Assembly: GCA_031423015.1 (NCBI GenBank) | Contig: JANPER010000146.1 | Span: 1-64,000, forward strand | Length of the DNA: 64,000 nt | Origin: DATGPD01 sp031423015 | GTDB lineage: Bacteria > Planctomycetota > UBA1135 > UBA2386 | Direction of reading: 5' to 3' | In this document: positions 8,578-18,794 of the stretch, in pieces | Layout: each line of letters begins with the position of its first letter | Position numbering within the stretch: position 1 is the stretch's first letter | The notes under the pieces: model-generated | Told to the model about the DNA's origin: nothing | Databases searched by the model: none | The model's input: the letters and a program-made list of their open reading frames with translations, nothing else | Position numbers and translations under genes: made by a program

Positions 8578-8856
8578 ATGTCCGTGTTCGACCACGTTTG
8601 GGATCGTGCCCTCAAGCTCGTGCATTCTTCGCGTCGCGCGCAGCGCATGCGGGCGACGATGGAGTCGCGCATCGCGTTGTTGGAGACTGAGCTCTCCCAG
8701 TTGGAGACCGTGTGCAAGACGCTGGTCTCGACGTTGCGCGAGGCCAAGGTGATGACCGACGATCGCGTCGAGGCGTTGCTCAAGCTCGTGGCGCAGCAGG
8801 CCGGCAAGGCCAAGGACCCGGCCGGCGATCGCCTCGAGCGTCTGCCGCCGATGTGA
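8578..8856 (+). CDS. Small coiled-coil protein of unknown function
   Basis: A 92-aa charged helical protein. Residues 20-60 have a heptad-like pattern (RAQRMRATMESRIALLETEL then SQLETVCKTLVSTLREA), predicting a short coiled coil. There is no signal peptide and no recognised family. Its TGA is immediately followed by the stop of the convergent ATP-grasp gene, with no gap. Codon use is like the neighbours, which favours a real gene. Confidence 0.6.
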   Translation: MSVFDHVWDRALKLVHSSRRAQRMRATMESRIALLETELSQLETVCKTLVSTLREAKVMTDDRVEALLKLVAQQAGKAKDPAGDRLERLPPM

Positions 8857-10077
8857 CTACTGCGCGCGCAGTTTCACCGACTCGCCGACCTCAGTGAGCA
8901 TCTTGCGCAGCTCGTCGTAGTCCGCGTGGCGCAGACGGACCCAGGCGTTGGCCATGTAGCCAGCCTCGACGGGTTGCGTCGCCGTACCCGCGGTTGGCAC
9001 GTGATCGTCGATCCAATGCGCAGCGAACTTGCGGCGGAGGCGGTCGAGCCCCTCACAGCTCGCGATGCGGCCGTCGCGGTCAGGTCGTAGCGCGATCATG
9101 CCGGCGGCGAATCGGCGCGACAGCTTGCCTTCGGTCTGACCGCGCACCAACAGGTTGGCCCACTCGCGGTAGACGTCGATCTCGTTGGCGGCGGCGTAGA
9201 GATCCCACACGCTGACCCCAGGCGGGCGACAGCCGATCTCGGAGAACTTCAGGCCCTTGTCGCCAAAGAACCACTCCATGTGCGTGGGCGAGGTCCAGAT
9301 GCCGAGCGCCTTGTTGACCTTGCGGCCAAGGTCCTTCAGCTCCGCGTATCCCTTGGAGTCGAGGCGGTTGGTCACCACGATCTGCGGCGAGATCCAGCGC
9401 GTGCGCATCGCCTCGAGCACGTTGGGGAAGTAGTGGCTCACGAAGTCGTGCACCACGTGCCCCTCGTGGCAGAGTGTGTCGTAGAAGCCCTCGTGGCCCT
9501 CGATGAACTCTTCGACAGCGAGCGGCGCACCGCGCGCGATCCCGGTCTTGGCCAGCGCGGCGTCGAACTCGTCGCGGTTGCTGACTTTGTGCGTACCCGA
9601 AGCCCCCGCGGCGGCGCTGGGTTTCAAGATCAGCGGATAGCCGACGCGGTCGGCGAAGGCGCGAGCCTCGTCGACGGTCTTGGCGCCGGTCGACTGCGCG
9701 CACGGGATGCCGGCCGCGCGCAGGGCTTCCTTCATCGCTGGCTTGTCGCGGCACAGCCACGCGGTGCGGGCCGTTGTGCCAGGGATGCCGGTGGCCTGCC
9801 GGGCGTGGGCCGCCGCCATCACGTGCGCCTCGACCACGGCCTCGAGGCGGTCGACCCAACCGCGTGCCTGGATGCGACGCACACAGTCGGTAAGCGCCCC
9901 CTCGTCGACCACGGAGCGCACTTGCTCGTAGCCATCGAGCCAGCGACGGACCTCCTGCGGCAGGGCATCTTCCGACGCTTCACCGATGCCGGTAACCCAG
10001 GCGCCGGCCTGTTTCAGGGCGCGAACGAACTCGCGCTGGTTCTTGGGAAAACTTGGTTCGAGGAAGATGACGTGCAT
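8857..10077 (-). CDS. ATP-grasp domain enzyme (carboxylate-amine ligase type)
   Basis: A 406-aa protein. An N-terminal pre-ATP-grasp fold (HVIFLEPSFPKNQREFVRAL) is followed by an ATP-grasp core. LCRDKPAMKEALRAAGIPCA begins the A-domain, YPLILKPSAAAGASGT is the glycine-rich ATP loop, and VEEFIEGHEGFYDTL and GLKFSEIGCRPPG hold the metal-binding acidic and Arg residues. It should activate a carboxylate as acyl phosphate and join it to an amine or other nucleophile. The substrate cannot be told from sequence. ATG 10077 gives the standard fold start. A longer frame to 10152 adds a poorly conserved leader. It lies downstream of glgA in the same direction, 147 bp away. Confidence 0.85.
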   Translation of the reverse strand: MHVIFLEPSFPKNQREFVRALKQAGAWVTGIGEASEDALPQEVRRWLDGYEQVRSVVDEGALTDCVRRIQARGWVDRLEAVVEAHVMAAAHARQATGIPGTTARTAWLCRDKPAMKEALRAAGIPCAQSTGAKTVDEARAFADRVGYPLILKPSAAAGASGTHKVSNRDEFDAALAKTGIARGAPLAVEEFIEGHEGFYDTLCHEGHVVHDFVSHYFPNVLEAMRTRWISPQIVVTNRLDSKGYAELKDLGRKVNKALGIWTSPTHMEWFFGDKGLKFSEIGCRPPGVSVWDLYAAANEIDVYREWANLLVRGQTEGKLSRRFAAGMIALRPDRDGRIASCEGLDRLRRKFAAHWIDDHVPTAGTATQPVEAGYMANAWVRLRHADYDELRKMLTEVGESVKLRAQ

Positions 10078-10224
10078 GTCGTTTGCGAGCGCGGGTGCGA
10101 GGGCCGGCGTGCGAAGGGTCGCGAGTATCGAAGAGGCCCGGCGGATGTGCACGTAGTTAGACGAGAGAAACCTGACTCCCCGAGAGGTTGCTTGCCGCCG
10201 GGCTCGCGACCCGCGGGCGCCCCT

Positions 10225-11685
10225 CTAGCCGCGTAGCGTCCGGTAGAGGGCGACATACTCTTTGCCCTGCCGCTGCCACGAGAAGTCGCGGCTCATGCCG
10301 CGCTGCACCAGGCGTTGCCAGACGTCTTGGTTGCGCCAGACGCGCAGCGCAAAGCGCAGCGTGTCCAGGAGCGACTGGGAGGTGAACGTGCCGAACGTGA
10401 AGCCGGTGCCAGTCTCTTTGCCGTCTTCGTACTGCTCTACGGTGTCGGCGAGGCCGCCGGTCTTGCGCACGATCGGCACGGTGCCGTAGCGCAAGCTGTA
10501 CATCTGGTTCAGGCCGCACGGCTCGTAGCGGGACGGCATCAAGAACATGTCGGCGCCGGCTTCGATCTGGTGCGCCAGCTCGTTGTTGAAGCCGCGGTAG
10601 AAGCCGACCTTGCCAGGGAACTGCTCGTGCAGCCACTGGAAGTAATTCTCGTACCGTTCTTCGCCGCTGCCGAGCAGCACCAGGCGGATGTCTTCGTCGT
10701 GCAACAGGATCGGCAGGATGTCGGGCAGCAGCTCGAAGCCCTTTTGCCAGGTGAGGCGCGACACCACGCCGAGCACCGGTGCCTTGGCGTCGTACGGCAG
10801 CTCGTGCTTGTCGAGCAGCGCGCGCTTGCAGACATCCTTGCCGCGCAGGTCGTCCTTGCTGTAGTTCGCCGCGAGATGCGGGTCGTGCGCCGGATCCCAG
10901 TCGGCGTAGTCGACGCCGTTGACGATGCCGGACAGCGAGTCGCGCCGCCGCTGCAGGTCGCCCTCGATGCCGGAGCCGAACTCGGGGGTCAGGATCTCCT
11001 GCGCGTAGGTGCGGCTGACGGTGTTGATCCACTGCGCGTGCAGCACGCCGGTCTTCAGGAAGTTGAAGCGGCCCTGGTTCAGGTCGTCTTGGTGCGCCAG
11101 GTGTTGTTGGTTGCGCAGGCCGAGATCGTCGAGGACGTGCGGCTGAAACACCCCCTGGTAGCCGATGTTGTGAATCGTCAACAGCGTCTTGGTGGCGCTG
11201 AACAGGCGATCCCATGAGTACAGCGTGCGCAGGTAGAGCGGGATCAACGCGGTGTGCCAGTCGTTGCAGTGGATCACATCGGGGGCCCACTGCAGACGCT
11301 GGCAAGTTTCCAGCGTGGCGCGACTCAGCAGGCCAAAGCGCACGTGGTCGTCGCCATCCGAGCGGTAGATGCCGTCGCGGTCGTAGAGCGCCGGACAATC
11401 GATGAACACCACGTCAGCCTTGCTGTCCTTCAGCTTGACGGTGTGCGCGCTGAAGCGTTGCACGGCGCCAGACGGGCTCTTGACCTCGATGTTCTGCACC
11501 ATCTTCAGCGGCGCAAGGCCCGGCGCCGCGGCGCGCACGCCACGGTACAGCGGCATGAACAGGCGCACGTCGTGGCCGTCCTGGTCAAGAAAATGCGCCA
11601 ACCCGGCGACCACGTCGGCGAGGCCTCCGGTCTTGGCGAACGGCGCGATCTCAGACGCGGCCAGGCAAATGCGCAGCTTCGACAT
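10225..11685 (-). CDS. glgA: Glycogen synthase (ADP-glucose type, GT5)
   Basis: A 486-aa protein that adds glucose from ADP-glucose to the growing alpha-1,4-glucan in the cytoplasm. The N-terminal KTGGLADVVAGLA motif binds ADP-glucose. WAPDVIHCNDWHTALIPLYL and TIHNIGYQGVF are GT5 signatures. The second Rossmann domain carries VSRLTWQKGFELL and ends with the catalytic EPCGLNQMYSLRYGTVPIVR and KTGGLADTV. Length is typical. No glgB or glgC is in the window. It lies 41 bp after the AhpD-like gene on the same strand and may belong to a long minus-strand run that starts at tgt. Confidence 0.96.
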   Translation of the reverse strand: MSKLRICLAASEIAPFAKTGGLADVVAGLAHFLDQDGHDVRLFMPLYRGVRAAAPGLAPLKMVQNIEVKSPSGAVQRFSAHTVKLKDSKADVVFIDCPALYDRDGIYRSDGDDHVRFGLLSRATLETCQRLQWAPDVIHCNDWHTALIPLYLRTLYSWDRLFSATKTLLTIHNIGYQGVFQPHVLDDLGLRNQQHLAHQDDLNQGRFNFLKTGVLHAQWINTVSRTYAQEILTPEFGSGIEGDLQRRRDSLSGIVNGVDYADWDPAHDPHLAANYSKDDLRGKDVCKRALLDKHELPYDAKAPVLGVVSRLTWQKGFELLPDILPILLHDEDIRLVLLGSGEERYENYFQWLHEQFPGKVGFYRGFNNELAHQIEAGADMFLMPSRYEPCGLNQMYSLRYGTVPIVRKTGGLADTVEQYEDGKETGTGFTFGTFTSQSLLDTLRFALRVWRNQDVWQRLVQRGMSRDFSWQRQGKEYVALYRTLRG

Positions 11686-11726
11686 GTGCCGCAGAATCTA
11701 CTGCGCGGTGCGATGGAAGCGAGCGA

Positions 11727-12281
<555 letters not shown>

Positions 12282-12288
12282 GCGCGGC

Positions 12289-13616
12289 TCACTTCGCCAG
12301 AACGGACAGCACGTTGTGCGTCGGGAACGCCATCACGTTGCCGGCATGCAGGTCGATCTGAATCCAGTCGACATTCAGGGTCGTCACCAGGTGGCCGTCG
12401 TAGGTTTGACCGTTGACCAGCGTCACCTGGACTTGCTGGCCGATGCGCAGCCTGACGCTCGTAGCTTCCGCGGCACTCATCTCGACGGGCGGCGGGATCG
12501 GTGCGCTGGTCGGTGCAGGCGCTCGCTGCGGCGTCCGCGTCGGGGCCGGAGCTGCTGGCGTTTGACTTGCCGCCGCCCAGCCACCGGCGCGTAGCTCGTG
12601 CGCGGGCACCACGGGTGCAAAGCTGGCGCCTTGGTCGTTGTCTTGCCGTGCGTCCAAGTCGATCGTGACGGGGAAGTGATCGGAGAACGTTTTCTGCCAG
12701 GCATTCAGCTCGGCGTCGGTCGGCTCGCCGCTGGTGAACGGGCCGTGCACGGCGAGGCTCGCGACGATCGCCTCCTGTTGTAGGTTGGAGCTGACGACGA
12801 CGTGATCGATCGACTCGGGGAACCAACGGATCGTCGGCGACGGCTTGCTTGGCGCCAGGCGAGCGAAGTCCGGCCATTCCGTCAGCAGCGGCACGCGCAG
12901 GTCGAAGCGCACCTTCCCTTCGGTCGGCGTCTCGGTGCTGCGCTCGCGCACGAACACGTGGTTGAAGTCGCCCAGTACGACGAGGTCGCGGTCCTCGTCA
13001 TTGCGCTGGAACAAGCGCTTGACCTCGGCGCCGAGCGCGGCCATCTCGGCGACGCGCTTGCGCGTACTCATCTCGTCGCGCATGTGCCGGTCGATGTCGT
13101 TCTTGTTGTCCGCCTTGAGGTGGACGGTGATCGCCCGAAAGTCGATGCCGCCGTTGCGCGCGCGAAACACTGCGCTCACCGGGATGCGGTGGAAGATCGG
13201 CAGCTTGCCGGTCTGCGGGTCTTCGGCTTCGCGCGGCAACGCCAAGAGTTCCTCGGCCTGCAGTAGCTCGACGCGCTGGTCGTTCCACACAAACCCCACG
13301 CGCTGCCCACCGCTGCCATCACGCCACATCCCGGTGGTGCCAAGCACCAAGCGCCAGCTCGGCCCCATCAGCTGCGTCAACTGCTGCAATGCCTCGAGCG
13401 TGCCGACCTCCTGCACCGCGAGCACGTCAACGGCGAGGGTCGTGCGGATGAACTCGGCGACCTTGCGCACGTCGTCGTCGGTGCGCGGGTTGTCCTTGCG
13501 GTTGCCGAAGAACTCGAGGTTCCAGGTACCGATGCGCACCCGTGCGGCCGGGACCGTGGCGTTCTGCGCCGTTGCACTGGCGACCAGCAGGAAGGCGCAG
13601 ACGTGCAGGAATCGGG

Positions 13617-13620
<4 letters not shown>
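12289..13620 (-). CDS. Exported endonuclease/exonuclease/phosphatase family protein with a C-terminal add-on
   Basis: A 443-aa protein. The N-terminal signal peptide is MTRFLHVCAFLLVASATAQ. The EEP fold covers residues of about 25-310, with RIGTWNLEFFGN, AVQEVGT (metal Glu), ITVHLKA, LVVLGDFNHV (D-N pair) and SDHFPV (catalytic D-H), so all active-site residues are present. It should cleave phosphodiesters or phosphoesters outside the cytoplasm; the substrate is unknown. A Pro/Ala-rich linker leads to a small beta-rich C-terminal domain (VRLRIGQQVQVTLVNGQTYD) resembling an SH3/LSM-like barrel. The ATG overlaps the tgt stop (ATGA), suggesting translational coupling to an unrelated tRNA-modification enzyme. 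Confidence 0.85.
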
Positions 13621-14699
<1,079 letters not shown>

Positions 14700-14785
14700 G
14701 GCGCGGGATGATGGCCAGGCGAGGCCGCCGGCTCAAGGCGCCGTCACATTCCGCCGATGACAAGGATCCCAGACCCAAAAAGACC

Positions 14786-15478
14786 ATGAAGCTGCGTCTG
14801 AAGAGCCGGCTCCGCCTGCTGTCGTTTGGCCCGCACTACTTGCGCTTGCAGGGCTATCTGAGCATCGATGGTTGGCTGACCGTCGACGAGGCGGTGACGC
14901 TCTACGACCTGGCGCGCGCGGTGCCCACCGGCGGCCACGTGGTCGAGATCGGCTCGTGGCAGGGCAAGAGCGCCGTCGTGCTCGGCAAGGGACTCGAGGG
15001 CAGGGGACTCGACGGCAAGGGACTCGACAGCAACGGAGGCGCCCGCCTGCACTGCGTCGATCCGTTCAACGCCGACGGCTGCGCGCCCAGCCTGCCGTTG
15101 TTCGCGGCCCAGCGCGCGCAACACACCTGCTCGCTGCGCGCAGGCTTCGAGCGCAATCTCGCGCGTCATCGGCTGCGCCAGCGCGTGGAGATTTGGCAGG
15201 GCTACAGCCACGAGATCGCACCGCGCTTCCCGCACGCGATCGACCTGCTGTTCATCGACGGCAATCACGATTACGAAGCCGTGCGCCAAGACTTCGCCCT
15301 GTGGGCGCCCAAGCTGGCCGAGGGTGGCGTGATCTGTCTGCACGATGCGTGCGACAAGTTCCCCGGCGTCAAGCAGCTGATTGCCGAAGAGATCGACGGC
15401 AAGGGTGACTTCGCCGAGCAGCGCTGTGTCGACTCGCTCTACGTGGCGCGGCGCACGCGCGCGTACGTTCCGGTCTAG
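14786..15478 (+). CDS. Class I SAM-dependent methyltransferase (Methyltransf_24 type)
   Basis: A 230-aa protein. Motif I is HVVEIGSWQGKSAVVLGKGL near residue 55, then LHCVDPF (motif II), IDLLFIDGNHDYEAVRQDF and EGGVICLHDAC, typical of the O-methyltransferase/glycan-linked family. The acceptor is unknown. Between motifs I and II it carries three 15-bp tandem repeats that encode a flexible Gly-Leu-(Asp/Glu)-rich insert (14987-15031). ATG 14786 is chosen because the upstream extension to 14708 is low-complexity and overlaps the divergent tgt promoter region. It converges on the next gene with a 4-nt stop overlap. Confidence 0.8.
   Translation: MKLRLKSRLRLLSFGPHYLRLQGYLSIDGWLTVDEAVTLYDLARAVPTGGHVVEIGSWQGKSAVVLGKGLEGRGLDGKGLDSNGGARLHCVDPFNADGCAPSLPLFAAQRAQHTCSLRAGFERNLARHRLRQRVEIWQGYSHEIAPRFPHAIDLLFIDGNHDYEAVRQDFALWAPKLAEGGVICLHDACDKFPGVKQLIAEEIDGKGDFAEQRCVDSLYVARRTRAYVPV
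14987..15031 (+). repeat. Three 15-bp tandem repeats inside a methyltransferase gene
   Basis: The unit is (A/A)(A/G)GGGACTCGA(G/C)(G/A)GC, present three times head to tail with 1-3 differences. Copies change length in steps of five residues, so expansion or contraction keeps the reading frame. They fall in the loop between the first two strands of the methyltransferase fold. Confidence 0.85.
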
Positions 15479-15774
15479 ACGCAGACGGTGGCGGCGGGGC
15501 GCTTCTCGGCCAGGCGCGGGCGCGTTGCGACGACCTCGCGCAGGAAGACGTTGACCCCGGTGCGCGTCGGGGCGCCGTCGAAGAACGACTCGACCAGCGA
15601 CGCCAGTTCCTTGGCGGTGTCGGTGCGGAACAGCACGCGGAGCACGACCAGCGGGTTCGAGACGTCGGTGGCGACGCCGAACAGTCGGTGCGCGCGCTCG
15701 ATCTGCGTGGGCGTGGCGGTTTGCGCCCAGGCGCGGGCAGCGTGGAGGATGGACTGGTTGGCTTCGGTGGTCAT
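15475..15774 (-). CDS. Small protein of unknown function
   Basis: A 99-aa acidic/helical protein starting MTTEANQSILHAARAWAQTA. No motif is recognised, and it lacks a signal peptide or membrane segment. The middle (VVLRVLFRTDTAKELASLVE) suggests amphipathic helices. It converges with the methyltransferase gene with overlapping stops. An upstream extension to 15852 is rich in Arg/His and less gene-like, so ATG 15774 is preferred. Confidence 0.5.
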   Translation of the reverse strand: MTTEANQSILHAARAWAQTATPTQIERAHRLFGVATDVSNPLVVLRVLFRTDTAKELASLVESFFDGAPTRTGVNVFLREVVATRPRLAEKRPAATVCV

Positions 15775-15887
15775 CGCGACTAGGTGGTAAGAGGTGCGAT
15801 GCCGTCTGGCGCTCGCCGTGAAGCGGCGGCAAACACCGACCGCGGCGTGCAATTTCGCTGGTCTCGCATCGAGACGTGGAATGGTGG

Positions 15888-17387
15888 CTACGTGGTGACG
15901 GGGCGGAGGGTGCGCCAGGCTCGCCGCAGGCGTCGTTCACCGAGCAGGTCCCAGGCTTGCTGGAGCAGAGAGCCGAGCGGCTGGCCCAGCGCATCGCGCG
16001 TCAGCAGCTCGCGCGCGCGCGCCGTCTGGCGCGGTGAGTAAACGTCAGGGTGGTTGGCCACGACTTGCGCGCGCAGCACGGCCTCGCGCGCGCGCTCGCG
16101 GTCCATCAGGCTCTTGCCGTGCCGCCGATAGAGCAGCAACGGCTGGGGCACGTGCCCGAAGCGGAAGCCAGCGGCGGCCGCCGAGAGCCACAGGTCCCAG
16201 TCGTCGTAGCCGCCGCGGATATCGCGGTAGCCACAAAGGAACCTGAACACCGTGCGACGGACCAGCGCGCAGTAGTTCATCGCGTTGCCACGGCGCAGGC
16301 GCGCCAGCGTGACATCGGCCGCTGCGGGCAACGGTCGGTGGCTGGCGCCAAATTCGCGCGCATCGCAATGCGCGATGCCGAGGCCAGGGTCACGCAGGAA
16401 CGCCGCCACGAGCTGCGCCACGGCGTCCGGCCGCAAGCGATCGTCGGCGTCGAGTTGCATCACCAAGGGCGCGTCGGTGGCGCGCACCCCGTGATTGCGC
16501 GCTTGCGCTACACCCTGGTTGCGCTGGCGGACCAAGCGGAGGTCGAGGCTCGGGTGCAGCGCGCTGAGTTCCAGCACCAGCGCCGCGGTGTCATCGGTGC
16601 TGCCGTCGTCGACGACGACACATTGCAACGGTCGCCAGGTCTGGGCGACGACGCTCGCCACGGCGTCGGGCAGAAAGCGCGCGTAGTTGTGGCAGGGAAT
16701 CACGACCGCGACCTTGGGCTCGTTGCCGAGCGCGACGCCGGGTGGGAGACAAGGGCGCCAGGTCGCTTCCGCCGCATCGCTGGGCCCCGCGTCGCCCCGC
16801 GGTACGCTCGTCGATCCGCGGGCGAGGCGCGCGCTCGCCTCGGCCGTTGCGTAGAGCGCGAGGTCCCGCGCGTGCCAGGGCGCAACCTGGGTTCGCGACG
16901 GCACCGCGGGCCAGTTGGCGATCGGTAGCAGGCCATGGCAGGCGAGGCTGGTCGCAAGGCTGGTGCGGCCTTCCTTGCCTGGGCTCGCGGTGGCAACGAC
17001 GACCACGTCGCCGTGGCCGACGAGCGCGGCGGCGAGCGCGTCGAACGAAGACGTGGGCAAGCGTGGCACCAGGTCGACGCAAAGGACCACGTCGAAGCGT
17101 CGGCCGAGATCGAAGCCGCGGGCGAAGTCGACCTGTTGCACGCGATCGCGGCCGACGCGCATCGCCTCGGGTGGGCAGGCCGTGTCGTCGATGCCGACGA
17201 CGTCGTCGACGCCGAGGTCGAGCGCGACAGCGAGCCACGCGCCGGTGCCGCAGCCGACCTGCAGCACGCTGCGCGCAGCGAGGCGCGAAAGTAGATCAGG
17301 CAGCAGGGCCTGGGCCGACGCGCGCGCGCCGGCTTCGAGAGTGAGTGAGGTGCGGTCGAAAGCCGGTTGAACCGGGGGAGTCGTCAT
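15888..17387 (-). CDS. Methyltransferase-glycosyltransferase family 2 fusion
   Basis: A 499-aa two-domain protein. Residues 1-200 are a SAM methyltransferase-like fold (SVLQVGCGTGAWLAVALDLG, VVGIDDT, DVVLCVDLVPRLP). From about 220 a GT2/GT-A domain begins: VAVVIPCHNYARFLPDAVAS, VVDDGSTDDTAAL, QRNQGVAQARNHG and MQLDADDRLRPDAV (DxD), ending GGYDDWDLWLSAAAAG. The two activities suggest tailoring of a surface glycan or lipid. ATG 17387 is preferred to the in-frame 17534 start, which would run into the ruvB coding region with low-complexity sequence. It is in the same direction as ruvB, 58 bp downstream. Confidence 0.85.
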   Translation of the reverse strand: MTTPPVQPAFDRTSLTLEAGARASAQALLPDLLSRLAARSVLQVGCGTGAWLAVALDLGVDDVVGIDDTACPPEAMRVGRDRVQQVDFARGFDLGRRFDVVLCVDLVPRLPTSSFDALAAALVGHGDVVVVATASPGKEGRTSLATSLACHGLLPIANWPAVPSRTQVAPWHARDLALYATAEASARLARGSTSVPRGDAGPSDAAEATWRPCLPPGVALGNEPKVAVVIPCHNYARFLPDAVASVVAQTWRPLQCVVVDDGSTDDTAALVLELSALHPSLDLRLVRQRNQGVAQARNHGVRATDAPLVMQLDADDRLRPDAVAQLVAAFLRDPGLGIAHCDAREFGASHRPLPAAADVTLARLRRGNAMNYCALVRRTVFRFLCGYRDIRGGYDDWDLWLSAAAAGFRFGHVPQPLLLYRRHGKSLMDRERAREAVLRAQVVANHPDVYSPRQTARARELLTRDALGQPLGSLLQQAWDLLGERRLRRAWRTLRPVTT

Positions 17388-17445
17388 CGTCGACCTTTTC
17401 GACAGCTTGCGCGGCCCGCCTTGAGACGATCCGCCGACGCTCCCT

Positions 17446-18474
17446 TCAGGATGAGGCGAACGGCAACTCGGCGGCGCCGGGCCGTGGCCGGAGCCCGAGG
17501 TGCGCGAAGGCGCGCGCCGTCGCCACGCGTCCACGCGGCGTGCGCGCGATCAGGCCGCAACGCAGGAGGTGCGGCTCGAACACTTCCTCCAGCGTGTCCT
17601 CCGCCTCGTCGACCACCGCCGCCAAGGTCTTCAGTCCGGTTGGCTCACCGCGCTCGATCAGCGCCCGCAGAATGCGCCGGTCCATCTCCTCGAGGCCAAG
17701 GGCGTCGATGCGCAGGCGGTCGAGGCACTCGGTGGCACTCTCCAGGTCGATGGCAGCCTTACCGCGGACTTGCGCCAAGTCACGTGCGCGGCGCAGCACG
17801 CGCAGCGCGAGGCGGGGCACGCCGCGGCTCCGGCTGGCCAGCAGATCACAGGCGTCTTGCTGGAGTTGCACGTGCAGGCGCTTGGCCCCGCCATCGATGA
17901 TCTGCGCGATCTCGGACTGCGGGTAGGGCTCGAGGCGCTCGACCAAGCCAAAGCGCGTGCGCAGTGGACCACTCAACAGGCCTTCGCGTGTGGTCGCGGC
18001 CACCAGGGTGAAGGGTTGTAGGGAGAGCCGGACCAGGCGCCCCGTTTCGCCGCCGCGGTCGATCGACACGTCGATGGCGTGGTCCTCCATCGCGGTGTAG
18101 AGGTACTCCTCGACGACCTTGGGCATGCGGTGGATCTCGTCGATGAACAGCACGTCGCCTCGCTGCTGGCGAGACAGTGCGCCCGCTAGGTCTTTGGGCG
18201 CCATGAGCGCCGGCCCCGAGGTCACCGTGAGATTGGTGCCCATTTGGTGTGCGATCAGGTGCGCCAGCGTCGTCTTGCCCAGGCCCGGCGGCCCCGAGAA
18301 GATGACGTGATCGAGCGGTTCGCGGCGCCCGCGTGCGGCCGTGATCGCGATGCGCAGGTTGTCGATCACCCTCGCCTGGCCGACGAAGGCGTCTAGGCTG
18401 GCCGGTCGCAGCGCGCGGTCGAACTCTTGATCCTCCGCCTGGGCCGGCTCGTGGAACACCATCCAGGCAGACAT
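17446..18474 (-). CDS. ruvB: Holliday junction branch-migration helicase RuvB
   Basis: A 342-aa AAA+ ATPase that drives branch migration with RuvA. FDRALRPASLDAFVGQ opens the core. The Walker A is SGPPGLGKTTLAH, Walker B is VLFIDEIHRM, sensor 1 is LVAATTREGLLSGPLRTRFG and the C-terminal winged helix is LARTPRGR-like (LIARTPRGRVATARA). The length and all motifs are standard. No ruvA or ruvC is adjacent. Confidence 0.97.
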   Translation of the reverse strand: MSAWMVFHEPAQAEDQEFDRALRPASLDAFVGQARVIDNLRIAITAARGRREPLDHVIFSGPPGLGKTTLAHLIAHQMGTNLTVTSGPALMAPKDLAGALSRQQRGDVLFIDEIHRMPKVVEEYLYTAMEDHAIDVSIDRGGETGRLVRLSLQPFTLVAATTREGLLSGPLRTRFGLVERLEPYPQSEIAQIIDGGAKRLHVQLQQDACDLLASRSRGVPRLALRVLRRARDLAQVRGKAAIDLESATECLDRLRIDALGLEEMDRRILRALIERGEPTGLKTLAAVVDEAEDTLEEVFEPHLLRCGLIARTPRGRVATARAFAHLGLRPRPGAAELPFASS

Positions 18475-18794
18475 TAGCCGCGCGGCGCGACGCGCGGAAT
18501 CGCGCCGCGTGCTCTTGGCCTATTCCCGCCAAATCCGCGCGCGAGCGGGGAAGTTCTCCGGCATGCGTGGGCCGCGCCGCGAGGGCACGCTTGCGGGCCA
18601 CTCAAACTCGATCACCTGAGTTCCGGGTGTCGGTTGAGGCCGTGTGTCCTGATCTTCGGTGGCCTGATCTTCGGTGGCAGTGCGCCCATGGCAGGGCGGA
18701 ATGCCGGCGGAAGTATTGAGCTGGCTCACGGTTGAGATAACGTTTCGAGTCGCATTGCCTGGCTCATGGGGTCAGGCGCAACCCTGCTGTCATC
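18475..18794. other. Intergenic region between ruvB and a lipoprotein gene
   Basis: It separates divergent genes, so it should hold both promoters, but none is clear by eye. The notable content is a perfect 15-bp tandem duplication (CCTGATCTTCGGTGG, 18648-18662 and 18663-18677). A 69-codon minus-strand frame crosses it and is not supported as a gene. Confidence 0.5.

Noticed and set aside
18520..18729. 69-codon minus-strand frame with an ATEDQ duplication upstream of ruvB
   Set aside because: The duplication is the 15-bp DNA tandem repeat. There is no ribosome site and no recognisable motif, so I left it as intergenic.
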